Origin: Aralia elata
Lineage: Eukaryota > Streptophyta > Magnoliopsida > Apiales > Araliaceae
Direction: 5' to 3'
NCBI GenBank assembly: GCA_034770075.1
Contig: CM068379.1
Location: forward strand, 42,477,130 to 42,541,129
DNA length: 64,000 bases
The notes beneath the pieces are model-generated. The model saw only the letters and a program-made list of their open reading frames with translations. It was not told the DNA's origin and ran no database searches. Positions 1 to 11,567 of this stretch are shown here, piece by piece. Made by a program: the position numbers and the translations under genes. Every line of letters starts with the position of its first letter. The stretch's first letter is position 1.

Positions 1-496
1 TAAAATCATTACCCAATCTTCGTTTTACACCTTTTTACTCCATTCTAGTTGGATTAACTTTGTAACCCATGGAACTATAATACCATAGCAACAAATAGAT
101 TAAACACACACGGAATCATAGCTATAGAGTCCTCTAAATCGTCCAACAGTCCATGTTTGTCCAAAAATGTCCATTGTTGTTCATGTTCTTCATCCTTTAT
201 GCATAGGTACGGATTTCTTATGTTTTTGATCCACTTTAATGTTATTAATAGCTTATAATGTGTCTTGGTAATGTTATTAAACAACCACAACCAACAACAA
301 CAACAAAAATCAACCACAAATCATCCACCAAGCATAAAAGCTTGAAAACCAAGAAAACTTTGAAAAACTTAATGAAATCAAAAGGAAATCGTTTGAGGTT
401 GAAGATTTACCTCTGTAAATCCTTCCTAGGTGTTATGAAGCTTTGCTAAGGCTTGGCTTGAGTCTCCTTCTTCCTTCTTAGTTCACCCGCACCTCT

Positions 497-573
497 TTTT
501 CTCTTCTTCTCTTCTTCTTCTTCTTCTTCTTCTTTTTGTTCTTCTTCTTCTTCCTTTCTCTCTCTCTCTCTCT
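497..573. repeat. CTT/CT-rich microsatellite
   Basis: The stretch is mostly (CTT)n, followed by TTTTTGTTCTTCTTC and then (CT)n. It lies inside E0's LTR. On the minus strand it is a GA-rich tract of the kind often found in plant 5' untranslated leaders, but no start site is shown. Confidence 0.8.
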
Positions 574-743
574 TTACTCTACTATAGAACCAACTTGGAA
601 ATGGGGATGGAATGGTTGAACAAGGAATGGGAGAGTAAAGGAAATGGCATGGGAGAGAAGGAAATGGAAGAGGAGAAGTGGAGGAGCGGCTATGGGGGTA
701 GTGGGTTGGTTGCTCAATGCAATTTGCCCAACAACATGCTGCA

Positions 744-2828
744 TGTCGACGTCGGGTTTTCGTATCTTTAGTCTTTTCCGATTTTGGCCTTTTTGATTAG
801 ATGACTTTTTGGGAAAAGGTCGGCATGAGTGTCGACGGGGTCTTGAAAGATCGTTTTTATGATGAGCCAATTAACTAGAGTCGCCAGTTGGTATATTTGA
901 AATGGATGTACCAACTCATCCGAATTTCCGTTTTTTATAAATCGCTGGCTCATATGTGACTCCGAATTAATTGGTCTGCGAACCGAGATTCATAGAGTTC
1001 GGGGGCTTGCTTAAGCGAGGGGAAGGTGTTAGGCACCCCCCGACTTCCGTGAAACACGGTTACCGCAATCTTGATGCTTTCCTATCCTTTTAATTCATGA
1101 AATGTATGTGCATGCGCGCGTGTGTGTGGGTGTGCCTATGTGAATGTTGTGGTGAGTTTGTATGGAAGAATCATTTGGATTTTTAGGGAAAGTCGTGTTT
1201 TCTTTTGATAATGCCTTAGAATGTCCTTCGGTTTATACAAGAAAGCTTTATTCTTTATTAGAAAGGTTTGATTTTAATTGTCAAAACTGTAAGGTTTTCA
1301 TTAAGTGTCATTTTGGCAAAACAAGAGTTTTAAACCTTTGTCAAAATAGGAATCGAGATCTATCTGTTGCTTTCGTAACTCAAATGATGGGCAACTTCTA
1401 GAATCTCTTTAACCCTATGCACAATGGTTTAATAAAACAACCATTTATTTCCATAAAACCATTTTTCGTGACATTTGGAAATAATTTCTTTTCAGCTTTC
1501 TCGTAAAATAGGAATTGACTTTCATTAGCACTTTCAATTTTTAGCCTCGTGATGTTAATATCCTATTTTGATTGATTTTAGAAAAATCTTTATTGTTTTG
1601 GTTTTGAAATCTTTTGTTTGATATTACAAATCAAGTTTAAACATCAAAACGCGTAGGGGGCTATTCATGGGCATGTAAGCCATCAAAATACCCCGAACGC
1701 CAACAATCACATATTCCACTAATACGGGGCCTTAAACCCGATTCTCGCCTTAGCGTCGTTTTAAGGCCCGACGATTACAGATTCACTACGGAAGCTACAT
1801 CATTCTTACTATTTACATCAAAAAAACGTCCATCATCGGATTTGGACCACGGGGTCGCTTTCCTAGGCTCACAACCACGATTACTACACGCTCACAAAAT
1901 GAATACTACAATAATAACAACGTGGATTGCCTAACACATCCTAAAAATACAATCAATTAAACTACGCCTAATATATATCCATAAACAAGCTAGAAATTTC
2001 ACCAATTGGATATCATCGGGTTATTAGGAAGAATTTTGTTCCAATGGAACCCTCACCAATAATCCCTAATCCATGATTGTTCAACAATATTCTTGAAAAT
2101 TACAATTTAATTTAACCAAATGACATGATAGAAGTTGCAAAAATAAGGAGATTTTCACCTTGCAAATGATACCAAAATTGTGTAGAAACTTGTGTATTGA
2201 GTGAAATATGAGATGTATTGATAGAATCCAACAACAAGGGAAAATTCCTCTCTTTTTCTCTCAATTGTTGCAAGAATTTTTGCTATTTCTCTCTATTTTC
2301 GAGCTAAAACTGCTGCTGTTTTTCTTCTTCTTCCGCCAAAACTGCTACTGTCTCTCTTCTGCAGGAGGAAATGAGCTGAAATAGGCTGGCCAGAGCCAGC
2401 CGCAGATTGATCTGCGGCTGGCCGCAGATGGATCTGCGGCTGGCTGGCCCACCTCCCATCGCACTCAGCTGATAGTGCTGATTTCCTGGTTTCCGTGCTG
2501 GCGCACTCACTTGGCCGCAGATCAATCCGCGGCCGGCTGGCTTGACTTTCTCGATTTTCGTGCTACGCCTCGATTCTCGTGCCGTGACGCTGGTTTTCGC
2601 TGACAGGCTCGTATTTTACAGCCCGGGAATCATTGGGAGGCGTGCCACACCTTTCGGGAATGCCAAATTCGGATAGCCTGGCTGTCACGTCGATTTCGGT
2701 TGCAAATTGTCATGGTGGCGCCGAGCGTCTGTACTTTTTCCATCTTTTGCTCTCGCAGGCCGGTCCATTTGACGAATTTGCCTTCCTGTCAAGGTTAGTA
2801 TACGAAGTGCAAAATTTGGGTGTCTACA
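744..2828 (-). mobile_element. Tat-type solo LTR with 5-bp target duplication
   Basis: The element starts TGTCGACG at 744 and ends TGTCTACA at 2828. It is flanked by CTGCA at 739-743 and again at 2829-2833. Its interior matches the LTRs of E2, E3 and E4: the same 'gcttaagcgagg(g)gaaggtgttaggcacc' block, the same 'ggggccttaaacccga' block, and the same ending GTGCAAAATTTGGGTGTCTACA (read in two parts). There is no internal region, primer site or coding sequence, so this is a solo LTR left by recombination between two LTRs. It carries three 22-bp palindromes near 2398-2534. Its sequence looks closer to the LTR starting at 62539 than to E4's 5' LTR. Confidence 0.93.
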
Positions 2829-3437
2829 CTGCACTTGCCGACCAAGCACTCCCTCCTTGCATTTGATTGGTCTAAAGTGGTGGGTTGGTTCCTTCTTGGA
2901 GTAACAAGCCAAAATAAATACCCAAATACACAAAAATATATCCAAATACTCCCACTTTTGTACCCAATTTGGTCAATAACTCTACCCAAAATTAAAATGA
3001 GTACTCCCATAAAATATTAGAACACGTAAAAATAATAATAATGGGATTCGTCCATTAATTCAGAACACCCATATTATACATTTCGGATACAGATTAAAAC
3101 GCGATTATGCTCAAAACGAAAATCTAACACTTGAAAAAATTATCTATTCGCATATGCATATTAATGAACTTTATTAAAGTCGAAAAATACGCGAAAATAT
3201 TTTGGTATGAATAGTGCCTTGGGAAACGTGCCTCGTGAATAGTGATTTTGCGATATCTCGTGAAATCAATATATTCACTCCAACGATACAACAACACGTA
3301 AAAATTCAACACATACACATATTCTAGGTTGTAACACCACCTTTAAGCACATAACACATAATAATATGAATAAAAAAATTCATTCTATTCACACATAGCT
3401 CGGGTTACAAGGAAATTCAAAATTCCCTATTGTTACA

Positions 3438-3456
3438 TTCTCCCCTCTTTATAAGG
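3438..3456 (-). other. E0 polypurine tract
   Basis: Read on the minus strand, a purine-rich run (AAAGAGGGGAGAA) directly precedes the LTR that ends at 3437. This is where plus-strand DNA synthesis is primed in LTR elements. E1 has an equivalent tract at 6670. Confidence 0.6.
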
Positions 3457-3484
3457 ATTCTGTCCCCAGAATCACAATACAAGG

Positions 3485-4019
3485 CTAAACAAAAAGTTGA
3501 GGGTAATTCTCCTTCATCTTATCTTCTAATTCCTACGTAGCCTGCTCGGTATTGTGGTTTCGCCAAACTACTTTTACAGAAGGTATAACCTTATTTCTTA
3601 ATATTTGCTCTTTCCTATCGATTATCTGAATAGGAATTTCCTTATACGTTAGATCTTTCTCTATTTAGACGGGCTCATAGGATATCACATGCTTATAGTC
3701 GGGTTTATATGGTCGTAACACTGAGACGTGGAACACATTGTGGATATGCTCTAGTTGAGGAGGCAAGGCTACCTCGTACGCCACTTCACCCACTCTTCTC
3801 AATACTTCGAACGGTCCTACGAACCTCGGGCTTAACTTTCCCTTCTTTTCAAAACGTATCTTCCCTTTCCAGGGAGACACCTTCAGAAACATGTAGCTAC
3901 CGATGTCGAAGTCTCTCGTCTGGCGATGTTGATCTGCATACTTCTTTTGTCGGTCTTGGGCTGCAACTAATCTTGCCCTGATCACTTTGACCACTTATGT
4001 TGTCTGCTACACCAATTCT
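3485..4019 (-). pseudogene. E0 pol C-terminus: end of integrase and chromodomain (Tekay)
   Basis: The frame starts at the E1 insertion point and ends with TAG at 3485-3487. It encodes the integrase tail (KVIRARLVAAQDRQKKYADQ, then KVSPWKGKIRF and PRFVGPFEVL) and a chromodomain with the NKVIPSVKVVWRNH block and a C-terminal NYPQLF. Two in-frame stops break it: TAA just after the EPV motif near 3663, and a TAG where the ATWE tryptophan is expected near 3537. The chromodomain places E0 in the chromovirus Tekay/Del lineage, where this module is thought to guide integration to chromatin. The protein continues in the same strand and order at 27723-27927, so E1 split one gene. Confidence 0.85.
4015..4019. 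repeat. Left copy of E1 target-site duplication (ATTCT)
   Basis: ATTCT directly precedes the E1 LTR start at 4020 and recurs at 27723-27727 directly after the far LTR end. Both copies sit in E0 integrase sequence that is collinear across the insertion. Confidence 0.9.
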
Positions 4020-6669
4020 TGTGACACCCCCAAATCCAGGTACTTCAACTCCACAGATTTGGTGTTCACTATTCCATACATTCAATACGAACTACCCATG
4101 ATTAAGATAATATAAATAAACCGAATAAAACATCTTCCCACAAAAGGGGTTACATCTCCAATCTCATAATCAAACAAATCCAAGGTTATCTAACCTCTAT
4201 TACATCAATGCGGAATAAAAACATAAAATTTAAATAAGTCTTTAGCAAAGAACTAAAACAAATAAACTAAACATCTTCATTTGCTTATCTTGCCCTTGCC
4301 CTTGCTAGTGGACGGCTCATCTGACTTCTCAGCCTTAGCTGCAATGTATTTAATGCAAGAGTGAGCAAACAATTGCCCACAAGTATGGAAACAATAACAT
4401 TTATATGATTATTGGAATAAGCTTAACTCAAGAACTGAATATAGATTCAAGGATAAAATTGTATCTGAGGGTCACAAGACCTCGAACTATGTCCTAGGTT
4501 AACAAGTATTTCTACCGTAACCTTTAACAGTCTTATAGACTATGGACCATCCATCTCGTACTCAGGGGGATCAACCCTTTGTACAATGTATTGTGCACAA
4601 ACATTTTAACGCTGTCGCGTAATTAATCCCCTATATTAGGGTTGTTCATCTCAGTTTAGCATCAGAATCCGTACCAAAAGGAACTTGGTTTGGAAAGATT
4701 TTAAAATATCCTAAGTCTTTAGAACGCTCATCAACTAAGGACTAGCTGAATCAATAAGGGTTTGTTAGTCACTAGAGCATTTGATTCATCAATGAAGTTG
4801 TACAATAGAATTTATAATCAAAGTCTGAATAATGATCAATGATTGTATAGCAAATGACTTGAATAATACATAGGTAATTGACATGAATAACAATAAGCTA
4901 AGGTTAATAAGTTTGCTCAATGAAATTAAACTTGTTTTAAATGAAATAATAAGATTAAGGGAGAAAAACTTGCTCAATGTAAAAGTAGTAAATTGAGATA
5001 AGGAACTTGCCTTGTGCGTAGATTACAAATTTAAATAATTCTCGTTCCTTATTCGACCTATACATTTCGATTATAAGATAATAATTAGTTACAGAACATA
5101 TATATTTTAAGTCTCGTTCTTATCCTATTTTATTATAACATCTCGATTGACAATCGATAATCATCAAGTACTTGTTTAACAACCATCTTGGTATCTTATT
5201 AGTCATTTTATACCTTTATATAAGTTTTAAACATGCGCACAGCAACATAACATTATCACAAAATAAATAAATAAATTTTAATTTAATTTTTTTTAATAGC
5301 TGTTCCACCGCCGGGGCGGTGAATTTCTTAACGAAATCGTTGCCGGGGCGAGGCTGTCGCCGGGGCGACAAACATAGTTCAAATATGCCGTCAGGGCGAC
5401 AAGGCCGTCGGGGCGACTGACACCTTCTACAGTTCGCGAACCAGTGAAAACTTAGGCCAAATTTGGCCAAAATTTTCCGAATTCTACCATCCAATACATA
5501 ATTTAAACTTACCCAGACATCAAATATGCTAGAAAATAATTACCCAACATGTTTCTAACTAATTTAACCATTATAAACACATAATCAACCACTTAAAACC
5601 CAAAAATTCACTGTTTATACAAAATATTCATATCTTGGCCATTTTAATGAAATCAAACACTGTAAACTCATCTTTCAATCATTTTAATCCATTCTAATTA
5701 CATTCTTTTCATTTTTCATCATATTAACACAATCAAAAGTCAATTTACCGATTAATAATCTAATTGAACATCAATTTTCATATATATATATATATATGCC
5801 ATACATGAAATAAGACTCTGTAAAAACAAAAACTTCACTTTAAAACATGCTTTCATGGATTAACTCATTCAAATTAATCTATAATCATCACATAATCTCT
5901 AATACATGCTTAGAATCAATTATAATCAAATAATTCATGCATTGAGCTAACAAATTTACATTCAGAGAAGTGAAAACCATATACAGTGAATTAAACTTCC
6001 AACAAAATGTAAAAGAAATTATACCTCTTAATCCTTGTTCAAGCTAAGCAAAGACAATACACCTCTTGATTCTCAGTTTTTCTCTCTTACAAAAATCACA
6101 GAGTTCTCAACTCTCTCTACAGTTCTCTTCTGCACTCTCAATACTCAGATTTTTTTAAAACAACTGACAAACAAAAATAAAAATAAAAACTGATATCTAG
6201 AATAATAACGTATTTTAATATTTAATCCATCAGTTACACAATTCAAAAGCCTCTAAGGCTTGTTTGGCAAACACCAAATTAAAAATAGGAATTCAAAAGC
6301 CACAAGGCTTTGTTTGGTAAAAAAAATAATTAATTAATCTTCTTTTAATTATTTTAATACTTATTATATGATATGCTTCAATTGTCACACTTTAATCAAT
6401 TAAATTGTAACAATATAAATTTAATCATAACTTCTATTTAGCCATCTATAAATTAATCCAAATAATTTAATAAATCATTTTATTCAAATAAATCAATAAT
6501 CATCTAATTTAATTATTAAATTAGAATAATTACATCAAACCACATACAAATAACATTTAACAAAAATTCTTTTACCATAACTTATAAATTATTTATTTTA
6601 CTCAATAAATAAATTAATAAAAATATCAATAAATATTTTTATTTAATCACAAAAATTGCATTCGTTACA
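4020..6669 (-). repeat. E1 3' LTR (2650 bp)
   Basis: It begins TGTGACACCC and ends CATTCGTTACA. It matches 25039-27722 over its whole length with scattered differences, including a short indel near 4883 and loss of one palindrome unit near 5420 relative to the other copy. GC-rich palindromes built on CGCCGGGGCG lie at 5306-5321, 5342-5353 (one arm mutated) and 5356-5369 within otherwise AT-rich sequence. A (TA)n run lies near 5782-5798. On the minus strand an AAGCC/GGCTT hairpin with a GTTTGG motif occurs twice near 6242-6322. No ORF longer than about 90 codons is present. Confidence 0.92.
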
Positions 6670-6688
6670 TCTTTCCCTCCTTAAAAGG
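6670..6688 (-). other. E1 polypurine tract
   Basis: On the minus strand AAGGAGGGAAAGA directly abuts the LTR start. A second, similar unit (TTACA followed by TTCTCCCCTCC) occurs about 60 bp further at 6727-6742, so the LTR edge and polypurine tract look duplicated. Confidence 0.7.
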
Positions 6689-6779
6689 ATTCTGTCCCTA
6701 GAATCACAACGCAACTAATTCGTCCGTTACATTCTCCCCTCCTTACAAGGATTCTGTCCCCATAATCGCGATACAAAGA

Positions 6780-9700
6780 TTAAGCAAATAATTCAGGATA
6801 ATTTTGCATCATTTTCTCTGCGAGTTCCCACGTAACTTCTTCAGCACTGTGGTTCCTCTAGATTACCTTAACAGAAGGTATCACTTTATTTCTGAGAACC
6901 TGTTCTTTCCTGTCTTCTATCTGTACAGGTATCTCTTCATATGATAAATCTTTCTCAAACTGTATCGGTTCATATTCGATGACATGATTATAATCGGACT
7001 TATACGGTCGTAGCACCGATATGTGGAAGACATTGTGAATGTGGTCTAACTCGGGAGGTAAAGCTACCTCATAAGCCACCTCGCCTACTCGTTTCAGTAC
7101 CTCGAAGGGTCCAATAAATCGTGGACTGAGTTTACCCTTTTTACTAAATCTGATTTTTCCCTTCCAGGGAGATACTTTGAGGAACACAAAGCTCCCGACT
7201 TCAAATTCGCGATTTTGACGATGCTGATCTGCATATTTCTTTTGCCTATCTTGAGCAGCTAACAATCGGGCTCTTATCACCTTGACAATTTCAGAAGTTT
7301 GTTGTACCAGCTCAGGTCCCAATAGGCGACGTTCACCAACCTCGTCCCAACACAACGGAGTTCTGCACTTCCTTCCATACAACGCTTCATATGGCGGCAT
7401 TCCAATACTCGCGTGATGACTATTGTTATAGGCGAACTCAAGTAGAGGTAAATGATCATCCCAGTTACCTTTAAAATCCATGATGCATGCCCGAAGCATA
7501 TCCTCCAACGTTTGAATTGTTCTTTCGCTCTGGCCATCGGTTTGAGGATGGTAGGCTGTACTCATTCTCAACTGCGTCCCCAAACAAGCTTGCAGACTCC
7601 TCCGAAATTTTGATGTGAATCGTGGATCTCTATCTGACACAATTGATACTGGAACACCGTGCCTCGAAATAATTTCCTTGACGTATAACTTTGCCAGCTG
7701 ATCCAAAGTGAATCTGATTTTGATTGGCAAGAAATGCGCTGATTTCGTCAATCTGTCAACTATAACCCATATTGCGTCATAACCCTTCTGAGTAGTTGGA
7801 AGCCCTACCACGAAGTCCATCGTGATATGCTCCCACTTCCATTCTGGTATCTCCAAGGGCTGTAACAAACCACTTGGTCGTTGATGCTCCGCTTTAACTC
7901 TTTGACAAATTAAGCACTTCGCAACACATTCAGCAACCTCTCTTTTCATATTTGGCCACCAGAAATGTTCACGAAGATCCTGGTACATCTTTGTACTTCC
8001 CGAGTGTATCGAAACTCGTGAGCTATGAGCTTTGTTCAAAATCTCCTCTCTGATCTCCAGCACTGACGGAACCCAGATTCTGCCTTCAAATCTCAGCAAC
8101 CCTTCGGTGTCGATTTTATATTTAAGCTCTTCTCCCTCAAGCACTCTTTTCCGTATCTTAATACACTCCTCATCCTGGAGTTGCACTTCATTCACTTTTT
8201 CCACCAAAGTTGGTTGGGTTTCCAGCTGAAACAATTTTTCATCAGGTTCTGCCAGACCATTCACCTCTAACTCCAATTTAGCCATTTCTGCTACAAGCTT
8301 CTCCTGAGCAGTTAACAAAAATAATTTCTCTTGACCTTTTCTACTCAAAGCGTTGGCAACCACATTAGCCTTCCCTGGATGGTATAGAATTTCACAATCA
8401 TAATCTTTGATCAATTCTATCTATCTCCTCTACCGCATATTCAAATCCTTCTGTGTGAAAATATACTTCATACTTTTATGGTCTGTATATATTTCACACT
8501 TCTCCCCATAGAGATAGTGCCTCCAGATTTTCAGAGCAAACACCACAACTGCTAACTCCAAATCATGGGTCGGATACCCTTTTTCATAGTCTTTTAGTTG
8601 GCGCGATGCATATGCAATAACCTTACCATTTTGCATAAGCACACAACTAAGTCCATAATGTGATGCGTCACTATATACTACAAAATTCGCTGTGTCATCT
8701 GGAAAAGACAACACAGGGCACGTACTTAATCTCTTCTTCAACTCTTGGAAACTCTCTTCGCACTTCTCCGTCCAAACGAACTTCACTGATTTCCTTGTTA
8801 AATTCGTCAATGGAGTGGCGATCCTGGAGAAATCTTGAATAAAATGCCTGTAATAACCTGCCAAACCTAGGAACCTTCTCACTTCTGACGGTGTTTTCGG
8901 CTGATCCCAGTTCATCATAGCTTCCACTTTAGCTGGATCCACCGAAATCTCGTCTTTATCAATAACATGTCCAAGGAATTGAACACGCTCCAACCAAAAT
9001 TCGCACTTTGAAAATTTTGCATACAATTTCTCTTTCCTTAACGCCTCCAATGTTACCCTTAAATGCTCCACATGTTCTTCCTGAGTTTTGGAGTAAACCA
9101 AAATGTCATCTATGAATACCACTACAAACTTATCCAGAAATGGTTTGAATACTCTGTTCATTAAGTCCATAAATGCTGCAAGTGCGTTTGTTAACCCAAA
9201 TGACATAACCAAAAACTCATAGTGACCATATCTAGTTCGAAATGCCGTCTTTGGTACGTCTTCTCTTCTCACCTTTAACTGATGGTACCCACTTCGCAGA
9301 TCTATCTTCGAAAAATATCTTGCTCCCTTCAATTGATCAAACAGGTCATCAATCCTTGGCAACGGATACTTATTTTTAATCGTGACCTTGTTCAACTCTC
9401 TATAATCAATGCAAAGATGCATTGAGCCGTCCTTCTTCTTGACGAATAACACTGGCGCTCCCCACGGCGAAACGCTCGGTTGGATATACTTTTTATCCAG
9501 CAACTCTTACAATTGCACCATCAACTCCTTCATTTCTACCGGAGCCATTCGGTACGGGGCTTTTGATATAGGGGTTGTACCCGGTGCTAGATCAATTACA
9601 AACTCAATTTCCCTATCTGGCGGTAATCCTGGAAAATTATCAGGAAACACGTCTACAAAATCCCTAACTACTGGTATCTCCTCCATCTTAGCGCCCACCT

Positions 9701-11276
9701 TTCGGGTATCGACTATGTAGGCTAGATATCCTACACATCCTTGTCTCAACATCCTTCTGGCCTGCATCATCGTCAGACAACTCGTTTGTCTAGGCGACTT
9801 GCTGCCATAAAACACTACCTTTGACAGAGTCTTAAAATTTACACACTTCTTTTGACAGTCAATAACTGCCCCATGGTTGAACAACCAATCCATTCCCAAA
9901 ATAACGTCAAACTCCCCAAGACGAATTGGGATTAAGTTTACTGTCATTACATGACCCTTAATATCTATATGACAGTTCTTGTGGACAAACTTAATAGGAA
10001 TCACTTCCCTATTCGTAATTTCTATATTCATGGGGTAATCTAATTCTTCCTGAGGTAACCCTAATTTCTTAGCAAAATCATCAGATATAAATGAGCAAGT
10101 AGCACCCGAGTCAAACAATACATAAGCATTAACATTATTGACTGGAATGATACCTGACACTACATCCTTTAACTGCACAGCATCCTGCACCGTCATGTTG
10201 AATGTTCGAGCGGTAGGTCGATTGGGCTGTGCCGGTCCTGTGATAGTAAGATTGCCACCACCGCTGTTTCCTTTTCCTGCACTGGCTCCACCTGTAATTG
10301 CTTTCTTAGGGCAGTCTCGGGCAAAGTGATCCTTCGACCCGCAGTTGAAACATGCGTCCTTCTTTAGACTAGGGCAATTCGGTGCGATATGACCCTCCTG
10401 TCCGTAGTTAAAGCATACCCTCTTACCCTTCAAACAAACACCCACATGGCTCTTTCTACAGTTACTGCATGCCTCTATCTTCTTTTTCTGATTACCCTGC
10501 TGACTTCCCGCAGAGTTATTATCACTCCACTTCCTCTTCTGACCGCTGCCCCCATGGATACCACTTGCCTTGTTCTCACTTTCATTCTTCTTCTTCCTCT
10601 GCTCCTGATTATACTTGGACAGAGCATCACTACCTCCTTCAGCGATAATTGCCTTTTCCAAAACTGCCGCAAATGAGTTTAATTGAAACATCGAAACTCG
10701 ACTATACAGCCAAGGCTTCAGTCCCTGCTCAAATCTTCTAGCCTTTCGCTCATCTGTGTTGACCTGATATGGCGCAAACCTCACCAACTCATTGAATTTT
10801 GCAGTATACTCAGGTACCGTCATAGTACCTTGCTTCAACTCTAGAAACTGCACCTCCATTTGGTTCTGCGCACTTGCCAGAAAATAGGTCTCGAAAAATA
10901 TTTCCTTAAATAGCTCCCATGGAATAATCCCTTGGCCACCTCGAGTCTTATTTACTTGCCACCAGTAGCTTGCTTTTGACTTGAGCATGAATGTTGCAAA
11001 TGCCGTCTTCTGGTCCTCGTTGACCCTAGCGACATCAAACACCTTCTCCATTTTTATGACCCAGGTTTGTGCCTCGATCGGATTCAGAGACCCTTGAAAT
11101 TCTGGGGGTCCAACAGCCTTGAAATCTTTAAAGGTCGTGGCCTGAGCTTGGGGTTGATTGGCAAATGCTCCCGTTAGCAGATTCACCAGCTACTGCATTA
11201 GATTAGCATTAGCTTCTTCATTGTTATTGGTGGATCCCTCAGGGGTCTGTTGACGGGTTTGTCTTCTTGGCGGCAT
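6780..11276 (-). pseudogene. E1 gag-pol polyprotein (Tekay), nonsense-disabled
   Basis: From ATG at 11276 (MPPRRQTRQQTPEG) to TAA at 6780 the frame is 4497 nt, exactly 1499 codons, with no frameshift. Domains in order: gag with the retrotransposon gag core (FVDVARVNE-type region); CCHC zinc knuckles (CFNYGQEGHIAPNC, whose second Cys is replaced by Tyr, and CFNCGSKDHFARDC); aspartic protease (LFDSGATCSFIS); reverse transcriptase (RYFSKIDLRSGYHQLKV, then VFIDDILVYS with the catalytic Asp pair); RNase H (FVVYSDASHYGLSCVL); integrase with HHCC and core (VDRLTKSAHFLPI, STAYHPQTDGQSER); and a chromodomain. Premature stops lie at 11190, 9507, 8430, 8421 and 6858. Each fits a Gln or Trp codon changed by C-to-T on one strand. 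The protein would copy element RNA and integrate it; this copy cannot do so unaided. Confidence 0.93.
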
Positions 11277-11567
11277 TTTACTGTTAAAAATTTACGCTAT
11301 TAGATTATTACTCAATTACTTAAACATTTAAGTCTTAACTTAAACATTTATAAACAACACTAATACATAGCACATCTGATGAACTTTCGCATTTTTATTC
11401 ATTTACTGCTTCAAAACATAATAGAAATAGCATCGTAGTTATTTACATCATCTATCCTGACATCATAAAATTCCAGGATTACATCATTATTCTATCCCAT
11501 TATATAAAACTGGGATTTACAACTTATTAACTTCATAAATTTTCATACTAGCATATCTAATCATTAT
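11277..11567. other. Spacer between coiled-coil ORF and gag
   Basis: AT-rich sequence without an ORF. It separates the end of the upstream ORF from the gag start. I see no clear splice sites or hairpins. Confidence 0.6.

Larger units (their letters stand above)
1..3437 (-). mobile_element. E0: 3' LTR of an old Tekay/Del-type element (left end outside window)
   Basis: The right end reads TTGTTACA at 3437 and is followed at once by a pyrimidine tract (TTCTCCCCTC) and then AAGGATTCTGTCCCCAGAATC. E1 has the same layout after its own LTR at 6669, so this is the 3' LTR of a minus-strand element whose pol end follows at 3485. The LTR is interrupted by the solo LTR at 744-2828. Sequence on both sides of that insertion is AT-rich and shows no gene. 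Only the edges and the pol context identify it; the left LTR end is not in the window. I infer Tekay from the chromodomain-bearing pol next to it. Confidence 0.65.

Noticed and set aside
1162..1401. 79-codon plus-strand frame
   Set aside because: It lies inside the solo LTR, and the related LTRs at 13671, 22323 and 27928 do not keep the frame.
3124..3318. Small frame between the solo LTR and pol
   Set aside because: AT-rich LTR sequence of E0 without conserved features.
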